A stretch of 64,000 nucleotides of DNA from Vibrio sp. RE86 (GCF_013114545.1 NZ_VTXI01000018.1:1-64000), one strand, 5' to 3'; shown: positions 26,194-37,632, counted from the stretch's first letter. The notes: generated from the letters alone by a model not told the origin. Numbers and translations: made by a program.

Positions 26194-27789
26194 ATGAATT
26201 CTCTATTTACTTCACTAGATTGGGCAGTATTTGCGCTGTACTTCGCATTAATTGCTTACACTGGTTGGCACTTCAGCCGTGTCAAAATCACTTCAACCAA
26301 CGACTATTTCCTTGGTGGAAACAGCATGCCAATGTGGGTCGTTGCGGTTTCGGTTCTTGCAACCTCACAATCCGCTGCTACGTTTCTTGGCGGTCCTGAA
26401 TCCAGTTATCGAGGAAACCTAACTTACCTCGCAACCAACATTGGTGGCATCATGGGCGCTCTGTTTGTTGCTTGGGTTCTCATTCCTCGCTTCTATCAGA
26501 ACAAAGTCTCAACCGTCTATGAACTACTCAAAATTCGCTTCGGTGAAAAGACCAAGCAACGTGCGGGGTTGATGTACCTTGTTGGTCGAGTATTTGCCTC
26601 TGGTTCACGCCTTTACATGGCAGCGATTGCCGTCTCTATGATCCTATTTACCAATATCGATCCTTCTAGCGTAGTCGCGTCGGTTGTTATATTGGTTGTC
26701 GTTGGTCTAGCCTACACGTATATGGGCGGAATTCGCTCTGTTATCTGGAGTGACCTAATCCAACTGGTGGTATATGTTGGCGCGGCTCTGGCTGTCATCG
26801 TTTACCTACTAGGTCAAATCCCTGCCGACATGGGACAAATCGTTCATGCGCTGCAAAACCCAGGTGATGAACAAGCTTCAAAACTGACGCTACTCGATTT
26901 TAGCTTGGACTTCTCACCAGCAGGCACGTTCAGTTTCTGGGCTTGTATCACTGGCTTTGTTCTACTAAATATTGGTGCTTTCGGTCTAGACCAAGATATG
27001 ACGCAACGTGTGCTGACGTGTAAGAATGCGAAGCAAGGTTCACAAGCAATGATCAACTCCATTGTGTTCTCTATTCCCGTTGTGCTGGTCTTCATGACGA
27101 TTGGCCTACTGCTGTATGTATTCTACCAACGTCCTGAACTGATGGGCGTAGAAAGCAAAGATGTGGTGCAAAACTTTAATGGCGAAAATGTCACTATCTT
27201 CATGTATTACGTATTGAATGAAATGCCTGCGGGCTTACGTGGATTAGTTACCGTCGGAGTCGTCGCCGCTGCACTATCGACTCTAAACTCTGGCCTTAAC
27301 TCAATGTCTTCGGTCGCGATTCAAGATCTATACAAGCCATGGAAAGAAGCGAAAGATGGTGAACAAGATGACTTCCACTATGTAAAAGCCGGTCGCTTTG
27401 GTATGGCGGTAGCGGCAATTGCTTTGGGTAGCATGGGTATCTTGTGTTACTACTGGCAGCAATACACTGATATGCCGCTGCTCTCTTTTGCACTGAGCGT
27501 TATGGTCTTTGCTTACACAGGTCTTCTAGGTGTTTATTTCACGGCTATCTTTACCAACCGTGGCAGTGAAGCGTCCGTGGCAAGTGCGCTAGTCGCAGGT
27601 TTCCTAACAACGCTTCTACTGCAAGCATACATTTGGGATACAGTCATGGGGGCAATCAATCCTGAGTGGGTTGGTGTACGCCTGGCATTCCCTTACCAGC
27701 TATGTATTGGTACGCTTGTTTCACTCTGTGTATGTTTATGCGGTAAGACTCAGTCACAAGAACAGAATACATTACAGACTGCACAATAA
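26194..27789 (+). CDS. Sodium:solute symporter (SSS family), likely amino-sugar/MurNAc importer
   Basis: This is a 531-residue inner-membrane protein with about 13-14 hydrophobic segments and SSS features such as DYFLGGNSMPMWVVAVSVLATSQS and VAAALSTLNSGLNSMSS. ATG 26194 is chosen because GGAG sits 5 nt upstream and the protein then begins at the first helix. A start at 26116 would add 26 polar residues. It heads the operon with a sugar kinase, anmK and murQ, so the substrate is probably MurNAc, anhydro-MurNAc or a related sugar. The specific substrate is inference from context. Confidence 0.8.
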   Translation: MNSLFTSLDWAVFALYFALIAYTGWHFSRVKITSTNDYFLGGNSMPMWVVAVSVLATSQSAATFLGGPESSYRGNLTYLATNIGGIMGALFVAWVLIPRFYQNKVSTVYELLKIRFGEKTKQRAGLMYLVGRVFASGSRLYMAAIAVSMILFTNIDPSSVVASVVILVVVGLAYTYMGGIRSVIWSDLIQLVVYVGAALAVIVYLLGQIPADMGQIVHALQNPGDEQASKLTLLDFSLDFSPAGTFSFWACITGFVLLNIGAFGLDQDMTQRVLTCKNAKQGSQAMINSIVFSIPVVLVFMTIGLLLYVFYQRPELMGVESKDVVQNFNGENVTIFMYYVLNEMPAGLRGLVTVGVVAAALSTLNSGLNSMSSVAIQDLYKPWKEAKDGEQDDFHYVKAGRFGMAVAAIALGSMGILCYYWQQYTDMPLLSFALSVMVFAYTGLLGVYFTAIFTNRGSEASVASALVAGFLTTLLLQAYIWDTVMGAINPEWVGVRLAFPYQLCIGTLVSLCVCLCGKTQSQEQNTLQTAQ

Positions 27790-28659
27790 TGATTACGCAC
27801 CTTCTTGCTGTCGACGGGGGCGGGACAAAAACCGCCCTACGTCTTACAACTCTGGAACCCCTAAAGACGGACCCGCTTTTCACCTTAACATCCGGTCCGT
27901 CGTCCCTTACTCAACAAGGCAGTGTTGCCATAGCCACCATCAACCACGCTATTGAGCACTGTCTTAACCAATGCCAACTGGAGGCTGACAATGTCTTTAT
28001 CGTCATTGGTGTTGCGGGGGCGGGTAACCAAGAACTCAAACAACAATTACAAAATTCACTCGTGCAATATCCTCATTTCCTCGTCACCACGGATGCTCAT
28101 ACTTCTCTATTGGGGGCAAAGCATGGTGAGGCCGTCAATACAGTAGCGATTGGTACTGGCGCCGTTGCGACAACGCTTGAATCCAATGGTGAAGTCTCGC
28201 TATTCGGGGGATGGGGATTTCCTATTGGGGATGAAGCTGGCGGCGCTTGGCTTGGGCAGCAAGCGGTCCGTGCGCTCATCGATGCCATTGAAACCCAGAA
28301 ACATTCCCCACTGACCAACTATTTAACTGAGCATTTTGGCCAAGATCGAAAGTCACTGCTTCAATGGTTAAAACAAGCCAAAGCTTCAGATTTTGCTCAA
28401 TTCGCGCCAGTCGTGATTGAGTGTGCAGAGCAAGACTGCAGTGTTAGCCAATCTATTTTGGCTCAAGCGCATCATCACATTGATAATCTCATTACAAAAT
28501 GCTGCAAAAATAATGAGTTAGACATCGCTTTTCTAGGAAGTTTGGGCGCATACTATCAAAAGCATCTTAAAACTCATTGGCAGCATAGAGTGATTCAACC
28601 CAAAGGGACTGCCCTCGATGGAGCAATCTTACTGGCCAAGCAACAGGTGGAACTCATCA

Positions 28660-28667
<8 letters not shown>
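27789..28667 (+). CDS. BadF/BadG-type amino-sugar kinase
   Basis: This 292-residue protein has the ASKHA ATPase fold, with the phosphate loop DGGGTKT (9-15), the catalytic-region DAHTSLLGA and the second glycine-rich loop AIGTGAVATTL plus GGWGFPIGDEAGGAWLG. Family members phosphorylate GlcNAc, glucosamine or MurNAc (MurK of Clostridium is one). Its start overlaps the symporter stop (TAATG) and its end overlaps anmK, so translation is coupled. A role in phosphorylating imported MurNAc for MurQ is the most economical reading. Confidence 0.78.
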
Positions 28668-30701
<2,034 letters not shown>

Positions 30702-30718
30702 CGAATAACGAATACAAT

Positions 30719-30743
30719 AAAAGGGGCTAAACAGCCCCTTTAT
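30719..30743. terminator. Terminator between murQ and the histidine kinase gene
   Basis: AAAGGGGCT-AAAC-AGCCCCTTT, 18 bp after murQ; it can also serve the convergent kinase gene. Confidence 0.85.
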
Positions 30744-30748
30744 TACGA

Positions 30749-33121
30749 TTATGATATTTCTCTGTGGTCAAACAACGTTTGCAAATGATCTAAAGTCGCT
30801 ATGTTGGCTTTCTTAAATCGAGCAACAGTCTCTGGTTGCAATCGTTCTTGCTTCACTTCATTTTGTATTCTCTCCGCCATTCGAACCATTGGCCAAATCG
30901 CTAAGCTACGCCAAGTCCCTTTTAACGTATGAGCATGAAGCAATATACGATCAGTGTCCTCACGTTGGAGAGCCTTTTCTAATGCTTCAAGTTGGTTGCT
31001 TGAGTCATTAATAATTGTAGAGGCAAATGTTGGAAACAGCTCCTTCGAGATAGATAAGCTCCTCGCAATATCCGCAACATTAATATCTTCAAGAAAATCA
31101 AAGCTAAACTCTGATTCTGTTTTTAGCATGATATTCTTTGGTGGTAGCCGCTTAACATGAGCCACCCGTTCATTGCTTCTTTGTCGCTTATCTGACTCGA
31201 CAAAAATACGCGATGAATACGTCGCAATCGTTTCATGGAACTCTCTTTGATCTAGAGGTTTAGCCACAACACTATCGACACCCGCCGATATCATTTTTGC
31301 TTTCGTCTCAGCGAAAACATCGGCCGTGCAGCCTAAGATAACGGTTTTTTCATTTAGGCTAATTTGTCGAATTAACCTTGTCGCCTCCAACCCACTCATT
31401 TCTGGCATATGATGGTCCATCAAGATCAAGTTGTAGGCATTGCGTCTGGCAAGATCGACCGCGTACTTTCCTCTCGTCGCAACAGTCACCTTGAAGCCCA
31501 TCTGCTCAAGCACATTCTCTAGTACCAGAATATTAACTTGGTTATCTTCAACAAGTAAGACTTCTAGGCCACTGTAATCCATCGTTTTAACTGAGGTTAT
31601 CTCACTCGCTTTAGGCTCGATAGATTCAAGCTCTAAGGTCAATGTAAAACGGCTACCCGCCCCCGGCACACTCGATACCGCAACATCACCGCTCATCATT
31701 TTAGCCAGTCGTCTAACAATCGCTAAACCTAAGCCTGTACCACCATAATTCCTCGTCGTACTTCCGTCTGCTTGTTCAAAAGGCTCAAAAATGCGCTGCT
31801 GTGTTTCAATGTCAATGCCAACACCCGTATCGCGTACTTCCACATGCAGCTCAGTCCTACCTTCTTTCACCCATTCCTGGAAGTTCACTTCCACACAACC
31901 ATGAGGTGTAAACTTAATGGCATTGTTGACTAAGTTATAAAGCATTTGACGCAAGTGACGCTTATCACTCTTATACCAGCGCTGCTCATCAACGTCTGAG
32001 TTAATATAGAACTGCAAACCTTTCTGTTCAGCCAGCGGATAATAAAGACTCTGCAATGTGCCAATAATGCTACTGAATGCAAACTCGGACATATCAAGAT
32101 CCAATTTGCCTTCTTCAATTTTCGAGTAATCAAGCACCTCATCTAGCAGCGCCATCATATGCTCACCCGACTCCATCAAGTGAATCAAATGACCACGCTG
32201 TTCGGTAGTTAACTCACTCTTAGCAAGCAACTGAGCAAGCCCGAGCACACCATTCATTGGCGTACGAATTTCATGACTGACAGTGGCAAGGAAAGCCGAT
32301 TTCGAGCGGTTTGACTGCTCTGCCTTTTCCTTCTCTTGCTCTAATAAGCCAATCACTTCTTGATAGTTTTTGGCGATATCACCAAACTCATCCCAGTCGA
32401 TGGTTTCATCTGTCAGATGAGGCGAGTGTTTGAGCTTTTGGCTATAGTCAGCAAAAACGTTGATGCGCCCAACAATACTGCGATATACCCAAAGTAACCC
32501 TACAACACACACTAGGAAAATAAGTACACCTGCGGCTAGAACCGTATTGATGGATCTTTCTAGATAAAGATCACTGTCCAAACGATGCTTCGAACGCAAC
32601 ATTTCTAGTTCTTGCTGTAGTAGCTGAAAACCTCTTAGTGCAAGCGTATCATCCACTTTAACCAAGCGGTCGTTAGAGGAAATATTCGCCAAATCAAAGT
32701 GTTTCAAATCTTCAAGTTCTAGATGTTCTTGGTACTGTTTTAACGTACCACTGATCGCGAGCAACGCCTTTTTTTCGTCAGAAGAGAGCGTGAACCTATG
32801 ATAGTTTTCGATAAGATTTGCGGCATGAGTAAAACCGTCAAGAGCCAATTGCGCATCTTGTTTTTTACCGCGTAAAACGTAATTTTTGAAATGATGAATT
32901 GCACCACCATACCCCATATGTTCTTGCAACATCGTTAAGGTATCGTGGCGGCTGGCAACATCAGCACGAGTGCTTTGCAGAGATTGCTCGAGTCGCCCAA
33001 GGGTAAATGAATTGACGATTACAGCACTGGCCGTCAATGTTACGATAAGCAGAGAGACAAGTGCTAGTCGACCTCGAATAGACAGCTTGCCTGCATGATA
33101 AAAATACGGCTTAAGAGGCAT
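30749..33121 (-). CDS. Hybrid sensor histidine kinase with receiver and HPt domains
   Basis: This 790-residue inner-membrane protein has TM1 (16-38), a helical periplasmic sensor (about 40-190, with GYGGAIHHFKNYVLRG), TM2 (191-213), a HAMP-like linker, HisKA (H283 in SHEIRTPMNG), HATPase (NNAIKF, DTGVGI, GTGLGLAI), a receiver (D569 in LILMDHHMPEMSG) and an HPt domain (H731 in HTLKG). It is a complete phosphorelay up to the HPt, but no cognate response regulator lies beside it. The output regulator and ligand are unknown. A small lipoprotein gene precedes it by 97 bp. Confidence 0.88.
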   Translation of the reverse strand: MPLKPYFYHAGKLSIRGRLALVSLLIVTLTASAVIVNSFTLGRLEQSLQSTRADVASRHDTLTMLQEHMGYGGAIHHFKNYVLRGKKQDAQLALDGFTHAANLIENYHRFTLSSDEKKALLAISGTLKQYQEHLELEDLKHFDLANISSNDRLVKVDDTLALRGFQLLQQELEMLRSKHRLDSDLYLERSINTVLAAGVLIFLVCVVGLLWVYRSIVGRINVFADYSQKLKHSPHLTDETIDWDEFGDIAKNYQEVIGLLEQEKEKAEQSNRSKSAFLATVSHEIRTPMNGVLGLAQLLAKSELTTEQRGHLIHLMESGEHMMALLDEVLDYSKIEEGKLDLDMSEFAFSSIIGTLQSLYYPLAEQKGLQFYINSDVDEQRWYKSDKRHLRQMLYNLVNNAIKFTPHGCVEVNFQEWVKEGRTELHVEVRDTGVGIDIETQQRIFEPFEQADGSTTRNYGGTGLGLAIVRRLAKMMSGDVAVSSVPGAGSRFTLTLELESIEPKASEITSVKTMDYSGLEVLLVEDNQVNILVLENVLEQMGFKVTVATRGKYAVDLARRNAYNLILMDHHMPEMSGLEATRLIRQISLNEKTVILGCTADVFAETKAKMISAGVDSVVAKPLDQREFHETIATYSSRIFVESDKRQRSNERVAHVKRLPPKNIMLKTESEFSFDFLEDINVADIARSLSISKELFPTFASTIINDSSNQLEALEKALQREDTDRILLHAHTLKGTWRSLAIWPMVRMAERIQNEVKQERLQPETVARFKKANIATLDHLQTLFDHREIS

Positions 33122-33218
33122 CCTTTTCTCCTAGCTAGATATGCTCCAGCCAAGATAAGGTACATCACCCCGTTAATCAATAGAAAGACGAAATATTCTC
33201 TATATTGGTGTGAACGCG

Positions 33219-33566
33219 TTATTTGTTGTTTGAAAAACTATCCCAACCTCGCTTCCATTCCATACGAAATTTCTGCGCGTTTTCTGTCCCTTCACAAACC
33301 CCTTCGTAATATTGACCAGACAGACCGATCTGATAAGCAAAGTTAGGATTACAGTACTCTCCAACCCCTTCCAGATAACCCTGATCATAATCTGATTGTT
33401 TTACACTGCCCAAGCTTGCCAAGTCTTTTAATGATCGCTGAGTATGACCACTCACGCCATCTTGATAACCAATTTGATACCAATCTCCTTCCTGAGCTAA
33501 CTGCTGCGGGCTACTCGCACATGCAGCCAATAGAGCTACTGTGGCAACGACAACGATGCTTCTCAT
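33219..33566 (-). CDS. DUF2799-type lipoprotein
   Basis: This 115-residue protein has a lipoprotein signal with lipobox LLAAC (Cys16) and a mature part with repeated GYQDG / GYLEG / G..YYEG motifs typical of the small DUF2799 family. Function is unknown. It is divergent from cstA and lies upstream of the hybrid kinase on the same strand; the 97-bp gap leaves co-transcription possible. Its promoter would abut the BtsR-box array, so it might share that control. Confidence 0.75.
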   Translation of the reverse strand: MRSIVVVATVALLAACASSPQQLAQEGDWYQIGYQDGVSGHTQRSLKDLASLGSVKQSDYDQGYLEGVGEYCNPNFAYQIGLSGQYYEGVCEGTENAQKFRMEWKRGWDSFSNNK

Positions 33567-33601
33567 TGTTTTTCCTTGTTTTATCTGTACTTCATAATCA
33601 A

Positions 33602-33689
33602 ACCACTAAATTCTCATAATTGCCACTTAGGATTGATAAAAACCATTTAGTTTCTCAGCAAACCACTCATTTCGTTATACGACCACTCA
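33602..33689 (+). repeat. Five direct repeats at 20-bp period: BtsR-like binding array
   Basis: Octamers ACCACTAA (33602), GCCACTTA (33622), ACCATTTA (33642), ACCACTCA (33662) and ACCACTCA (33682) recur at exactly 20 bp, two helical turns. The two last are identical and resemble the ACC(A/G)CT(C/T)A direct repeats described for E. coli BtsR (YehT). The array ends 30 bp upstream of a candidate cstA promoter. Confidence 0.78.
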
Positions 33690-33719
33690 CTGACTAAGCG
33701 AATGATTGTTTTCAATAGG

Positions 33720-33748
33720 TTCAATACTATCCACAGTGAGCTTATAAA
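33720..33748 (+). promoter_or_regulatory. Candidate cstA promoter
   Basis: TTCAAT (33720-33725), a 17-bp spacer and TATAAA (33743-33748). The weak -35 fits an activator-dependent promoter. Confidence 0.5.
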
Positions 33749-33770
33749 ATTTCACTAAGGAACAAGTGCT

Positions 33771-35255
33771 ATGTTGTGGTTTCTCACCTGCGTTGCAGCC
33801 CTAATTGGCGGCTACTTTATATATGGTGCATTCGTTGAAAAGATTTTCGGTATCAATGAAAAGCGTCAGACACCTGCCCATACGAAAACTGATGGCGTTG
33901 ACTATGTGCCAATGTCAACAAAGAAGGTTTACCTAGTCCAATTGCTTAATATTGCAGGTGTGGGTCCAATCTTTGGCCCAATCATGGGGGCACTGTACGG
34001 CCCTGCTGCGATGCTATGGATCGTTATCGGCTGTATCTTTGCCGGTGCGGTACATGACTACTTCTCAGGCATGTTGTCAGTACGTAATGGCGGAGCATCG
34101 GTTCCAACAATTACTGGTCGTTACCTAGGAAATGGCGCAAAACACTTTATGAATATCTTTGCCATTGTCCTACTACTACTGGTTGGGGTCGTTTTCGTTT
34201 CTGCACCTGCAGGGATGATTACTAACCTAATCAATGACCAGACCGGCCTAAGCGTCAGCATGACAACCATGGTTATTGCTATTTTTGCTTACTACATTAT
34301 CGCGACGATTGTTCCTGTCGATAAAATCATTGGTCGCTTCTACCCGCTATTTGGCGCTCTGCTTATCTTTATGTCGGTTGGCCTAATGACTGCAGTTGCT
34401 TTCTCTAGCGAGCATACGGTGATGGGTGATTTCCAAGTTTCAGATATGTTCTCTAACTTAAACCCGAATGATATGCCTCTATGGCCAGCACTATTCATCA
34501 CCATTGCGTGTGGCGCAATTTCTGGCTTCCACGCAACACAATCACCATTGATGGCGCGTTGTATGGAAAACGAAAAGAATGGCCGCTTTGTTTTCTACGG
34601 TGCAATGATTGGTGAAGGTGTGATTGCCCTGATTTGGTGTGCGATCGCTCTATCGTTCTTTGGCAACCTAGACGCACTTTCTGACGCGGTTAGCAACGGT
34701 GGCCCAGGTAATGTTGTCTACAGTGCATCATTTGGACTACTTGGTGTATTTGGTGGTGTCATTGCTTTCCTAGGTGTGGTTATTCTTCCTATCACATCTG
34801 GTGACACAGCGTTCCGCTCTAGCCGTCTGATTCTTGCTGAATACTTCAACGTTGACCAAAAAGCACTGCGTAACCGCCTGATGATGGCCGTACCACTATT
34901 TGTTATTGGTGGCATTTTAACTCAAGTAGACTTCGGCATTATCTGGCGCTACTTCGGCTTTGCTAACCAATCGACTGCAGTGATGATGCTTTGGACTGCA
35001 TCGGCTTACTTATTGCGTCACAACAAGCTGCATTGGATTACCACAATTCCAGCCATGTTTATGACAACAGTCTGTGCGACGTTCATCTTAAACAACAGCT
35101 CACTTGGTTTTGGTCTACCAATGAACATCTCTACAGTATCAGGCATCCTATTCTCTCTAGCGGTAACGGCTTACGTTATCAAAAAATCAAAAGGGAAAGG
35201 TGAAACAGACCTTGCTGACGAAGAGAAACCACAAGCAGTCTCAGAAACTGCGTAA
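33771..35255 (+). CDS. cstA: CstA/BtsT-family pyruvate or peptide transporter (short form)
   Basis: This 494-residue inner-membrane protein has the CstA-family N-terminal region (YGAFVEKIFGINEKR, NIAGVGPIFGPIMGALYGP, HDYFSGMLSVRNGG) and about 14 hydrophobic segments. E. coli CstA and BtsT, about 700 residues, carry out H+-linked pyruvate uptake. This version lacks roughly the last 200 residues but ends with a normal stop after a charged tail, so it looks like a natural short form. AAGGA lies 9 nt before the ATG. Regulation by BtsSR is inferred from the box array upstream. Confidence 0.88.
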   Translation: MLWFLTCVAALIGGYFIYGAFVEKIFGINEKRQTPAHTKTDGVDYVPMSTKKVYLVQLLNIAGVGPIFGPIMGALYGPAAMLWIVIGCIFAGAVHDYFSGMLSVRNGGASVPTITGRYLGNGAKHFMNIFAIVLLLLVGVVFVSAPAGMITNLINDQTGLSVSMTTMVIAIFAYYIIATIVPVDKIIGRFYPLFGALLIFMSVGLMTAVAFSSEHTVMGDFQVSDMFSNLNPNDMPLWPALFITIACGAISGFHATQSPLMARCMENEKNGRFVFYGAMIGEGVIALIWCAIALSFFGNLDALSDAVSNGGPGNVVYSASFGLLGVFGGVIAFLGVVILPITSGDTAFRSSRLILAEYFNVDQKALRNRLMMAVPLFVIGGILTQVDFGIIWRYFGFANQSTAVMMLWTASAYLLRHNKLHWITTIPAMFMTTVCATFILNNSSLGFGLPMNISTVSGILFSLAVTAYVIKKSKGKGETDLADEEKPQAVSETA

Positions 35256-35280
35256 ACAATGATATCTTTGCTTGCTAAAC

Positions 35281-35311
35281 AAAAGGCTCCTTCGGGAGCC
35301 TTTCTCTTTTT
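35281..35311 (+). terminator. cstA terminator
   Basis: AAAAGGCTCC-TTCG-GGAGCCTTT followed by CTCTTTTT; a UUCG-loop hairpin after cstA. Confidence 0.85.
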
Positions 35312-35320
35312 GAGTGCAAT

Positions 35321-35349
35321 AAAAAACCAGCGATAACGCTGGTCTTTTT
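35321..35349 (-). terminator. Terminator of the fkpB-ispH transcript
   Basis: On the minus strand GACCAGCG-TTAT-CGCTGGTT is followed by a T-run, 14 bp after the ispH stop. Confidence 0.8.
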
Positions 35350-35362
35350 GCAAAGGTTAGTC

Positions 35363-36328
35363 TTAATCGACTTGCTTAATCTGCAGCTCTTTTGGCACTT
35401 CGAAGAACATGTTTTCTTCTCGGCCTTGAATCTCTTCAACAGAGCGAGTGCCCACTAGCTCTTTAACACGATCTAAGATCTGATTGACTAGCTCTTCTGG
35501 AGCTGAGGCACCAGCTGTCACGCCAACCTGAGTCTTACCGTCAAACCACTCTGGTTTAATGTCTTCAGGACAATCTGTTAAGTAACCTGGCGTCCCGAGC
35601 TTTTCAGCAAGCTCTTTCAAACGAGTAGAGTTAGACGAATTCTTAGAACCCACAACAATCACAACATCTACGTCTGTTGCCATTTCACGAACTGCATCTT
35701 GGCGGTTTTGCGTTGCGTAACAGATATCATCTTTACGTGGACCTTGAATATCAGGGAACACTCGACGCAGCTCTTCAATCACATCGGCAGTTTCATCAAC
35801 AGAAAGCGTTGTTTGACTCACGTAATGCAAGTTTGACGCATCTTTCACTGTCTCTTTTAGCTTGATGACATCTTCAGGTCTTTCAACCAAGTACATACCA
35901 CCTTCATCGCTCGCGTACTGCCCCATTGTCCCTTCAACTTCAGGGTGGCCTGCATGGCCAATCAGTACCACTTCCATATGTTTACGGCTTGCACGAGCCA
36001 CTTCCATATGAACTTTAGTCACTAACGGGCAAGTCGCATCAAAGACTGTCAGGTCACGTGCTTTCGCTTCTTTACGAACCGCCTGAGACACACCATGAGC
36101 TGAGAAAATAACGATATTGTCGTCAGGGACTTCGTGTAGTTCTTCAACAAAGACAGCCCCGCGTTGCTTTAGACCTTCAACAACAAAGCGGTTGTGTACG
36201 ACTTCATGACGAACATAAATTGGTGGTTGGTACATTTCTAATGCACGTTCAACAATACTGATCGCACGATCTACACCGGCACAAAAACCGCGAGGGTTGG
36301 CTAACTTAATTTTCATTTCATTGCTCAT
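35363..36328 (-). CDS. ispH: 4-hydroxy-3-methylbut-2-enyl diphosphate reductase IspH
   Basis: IspH is the [4Fe-4S] enzyme that ends the MEP pathway, giving IPP and DMAPP. The 321-residue protein has the three cluster cysteines C16 (NPRGFCAGV), C100 (DATCPLV) and C203 (DDICYAT). A second in-frame ATG four codons in would give the exact E. coli N-terminus; both are possible. It follows fkpB by 24 bp, as in E. coli lspA-fkpB-ispH. Confidence 0.97.
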   Translation of the reverse strand: MSNEMKIKLANPRGFCAGVDRAISIVERALEMYQPPIYVRHEVVHNRFVVEGLKQRGAVFVEELHEVPDDNIVIFSAHGVSQAVRKEAKARDLTVFDATCPLVTKVHMEVARASRKHMEVVLIGHAGHPEVEGTMGQYASDEGGMYLVERPEDVIKLKETVKDASNLHYVSQTTLSVDETADVIEELRRVFPDIQGPRKDDICYATQNRQDAVREMATDVDVVIVVGSKNSSNSTRLKELAEKLGTPGYLTDCPEDIKPEWFDGKTQVGVTAGASAPEELVNQILDRVKELVGTRSVEEIQGREENMFFEVPKELQIKQVD

Positions 36329-36352
36329 GGCGTCGTTATCTTCTTTGGGCGC

Positions 36353-36784
36353 TTATTCTACTGATAAAATCTCAACTTCAAAAGTCACATCTTGCCCTGC
36401 TAAAGGGTGGTTGAAATCAACCGTCACCGAGTCACCAGCAATCTCTGTAATAATGCCCGGGATTTCCATACCATCACGACCACTGAAGGCCATAATAGTA
36501 CCCACTTCCACTTCGGCGTCACCAACAAACTTAGCGCGATCCATATAATGAATATTGTCAGGATTTGGCATACCGAAAGCGTCAGCTGCTTTTAGCTCGA
36601 TCGCTTTTTTATCTCCAGAGTTCAAACCAATCAAACACTGCTCAAAGTTTTCGCTCAGGCTACCGTCACCGATAACCAGTTTAGCGGGCTTGCCCATGTT
36701 ATGGGTGCTATCCGCAACAGAGCCGTCATTCATCTTGATTGTAAAGTGCAGAGTTACTGCTGAGTCTTGGGCGATTGTAGTCAC
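36353..36784 (-). CDS. fkpB: FKBP-type peptidyl-prolyl isomerase FkpB (SlpA)
   Basis: This is a 143-residue SlyD/SlpA-type FKBP with an IF-domain insertion. The motifs VTLHFTIKMNDGSVADST, IGDGSLSENFEQCLIGL and VDFNHPLAGQDVTFEVEI are typical. Such proteins act as cytoplasmic folding helpers and isomerases. It lacks the His-rich tail of SlyD. It starts the fkpB-ispH pair, downstream of a possible attenuating hairpin behind lspA. Confidence 0.92.
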   Translation of the reverse strand: MTTIAQDSAVTLHFTIKMNDGSVADSTHNMGKPAKLVIGDGSLSENFEQCLIGLNSGDKKAIELKAADAFGMPNPDNIHYMDRAKFVGDAEVEVGTIMAFSGRDGMEIPGIITEIAGDSVTVDFNHPLAGQDVTFEVEILSVE

Positions 36785-36866
36785 GTTACTGCTTCCTTGT
36801 TATGCGATTATCCTGCGCTGATTAGCATTATTGTACGAAGACGCGCAGGTTGCGCTCCAACATAAT

Positions 36867-36899
36867 AAAAAGCGTCGCCCGAATCAACGGACGACGCTT
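36867..36899 (-). terminator. Hairpin behind lspA
   Basis: On the minus strand AAGCGTCG (36899-36892) pairs with CGACGCTT (36877-36870), followed by TTTTATTA. It may partly end the lspA transcript before fkpB. Confidence 0.6.
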
Positions 36900-36922
36900 A
36901 AGGTTATTCAATTTATCACGAA

Positions 36923-37426
36923 TTATGCTTTCGCTTCATCTTTCTTACGAAAGCCATCGAGAATGATCATTGCCGCGCCGATACAGATAGTGCTATCTGC
37001 AAGGTTAAAGGCTGGCCAGTGATAATCACCCCAAAAGAAATCTAAGTAGTCGACCACGAAACCATGCACGACACGGTCAAAGACGTTACCCACAGCGCCA
37101 CCAATGATCATGGCATAAGCGATATTATTCCATTTCTCTTTGGCTGGCAGTTTACTCATCCAGTAAGTCAGCATGCCTGTTACGACAAAAGCGATACCAG
37201 TAAAGAACCATCGCTGCCATCCAGACTGATCACTTAAGAAACTGAATGCCGCGCCATAGTTGTGAACGTAAAGTAAGTTAAAGAAAGGCAAGACCTCGAT
37301 ACGATTCGCCCAGCCATAACCCATGCTGTCCATGACAAATAGTTTGATACCAATGTCAGCAAAAAAGATCACAATGGCCAACCACAGCCAACGTACACCT
37401 GATTGTTTTAATGGAATGTTTGACAT
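36923..37426 (-). CDS. lspA: Lipoprotein signal peptidase LspA
   Basis: LspA cleaves prolipoproteins before the lipidated Cys. The 167-residue inner-membrane protein has four TM segments and the two catalytic-Asp motifs, [18 protein letters not shown] and FNLADSTI. It lies behind ileS as in E. coli, but here a hairpin and a 120-bp ERIC-like element separate the two genes. Lgt, the preceding enzyme in the pathway, is encoded at 48241 in the same window. Confidence 0.97.
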   Translation of the reverse strand: MSNIPLKQSGVRWLWLAIVIFFADIGIKLFVMDSMGYGWANRIEVLPFFNLLYVHNYGAAFSFLSDQSGWQRWFFTGIAFVVTGMLTYWMSKLPAKEKWNNIAYAMIIGGAVGNVFDRVVHGFVVDYLDFFWGDYHWPAFNLADSTICIGAAMIILDGFRKKDEAKA

Positions 37427-37449
37427 CTTATCCCTTAAAGAATTAAGCC

Positions 37450-37481
37450 CTAAAAATAACCCCAGTAGATACTGGGGCTAT
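37450..37481 (-). terminator. Hairpin between ileS and lspA
   Basis: On the minus strand AGCCCCAGTA-TC-TACTGGGGTT is followed by ATTTTTA. It would stop or reduce ileS read-through 24 bp before lspA. Confidence 0.7.
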
Positions 37482-37510
37482 AATATTTAAATAAAGTTCC
37501 GAGAACTCTT

Positions 37511-37630
37511 GCTCTAAATTATTGGTGCTGTAGCAAGGCGACAAGCTTGCGAGACTCCTGAACATAGTTTTCCTATGTGATGGAGCGAGTCAGTGCAGTC
37601 AACACAGCTACAGTGCCAAGAATGACGAGC
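37511..37630. repeat. ERIC-like intergenic repeat element, 120 bp
   Basis: The ends are imperfect inverted repeats (GCTC...TTGG..CTGTAGC against its complement), and the middle holds CATAG-TTTTC-CTATG flanked by GACTCCTG and GATGGAGCGAG. This is the layout of the ERIC family known from enterobacteria and vibrios. It begins 2 bp past the ileS stop and is transcribed as part of the ileS-lspA RNA. Confidence 0.72.
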
Positions 37631-37632
37631 AA

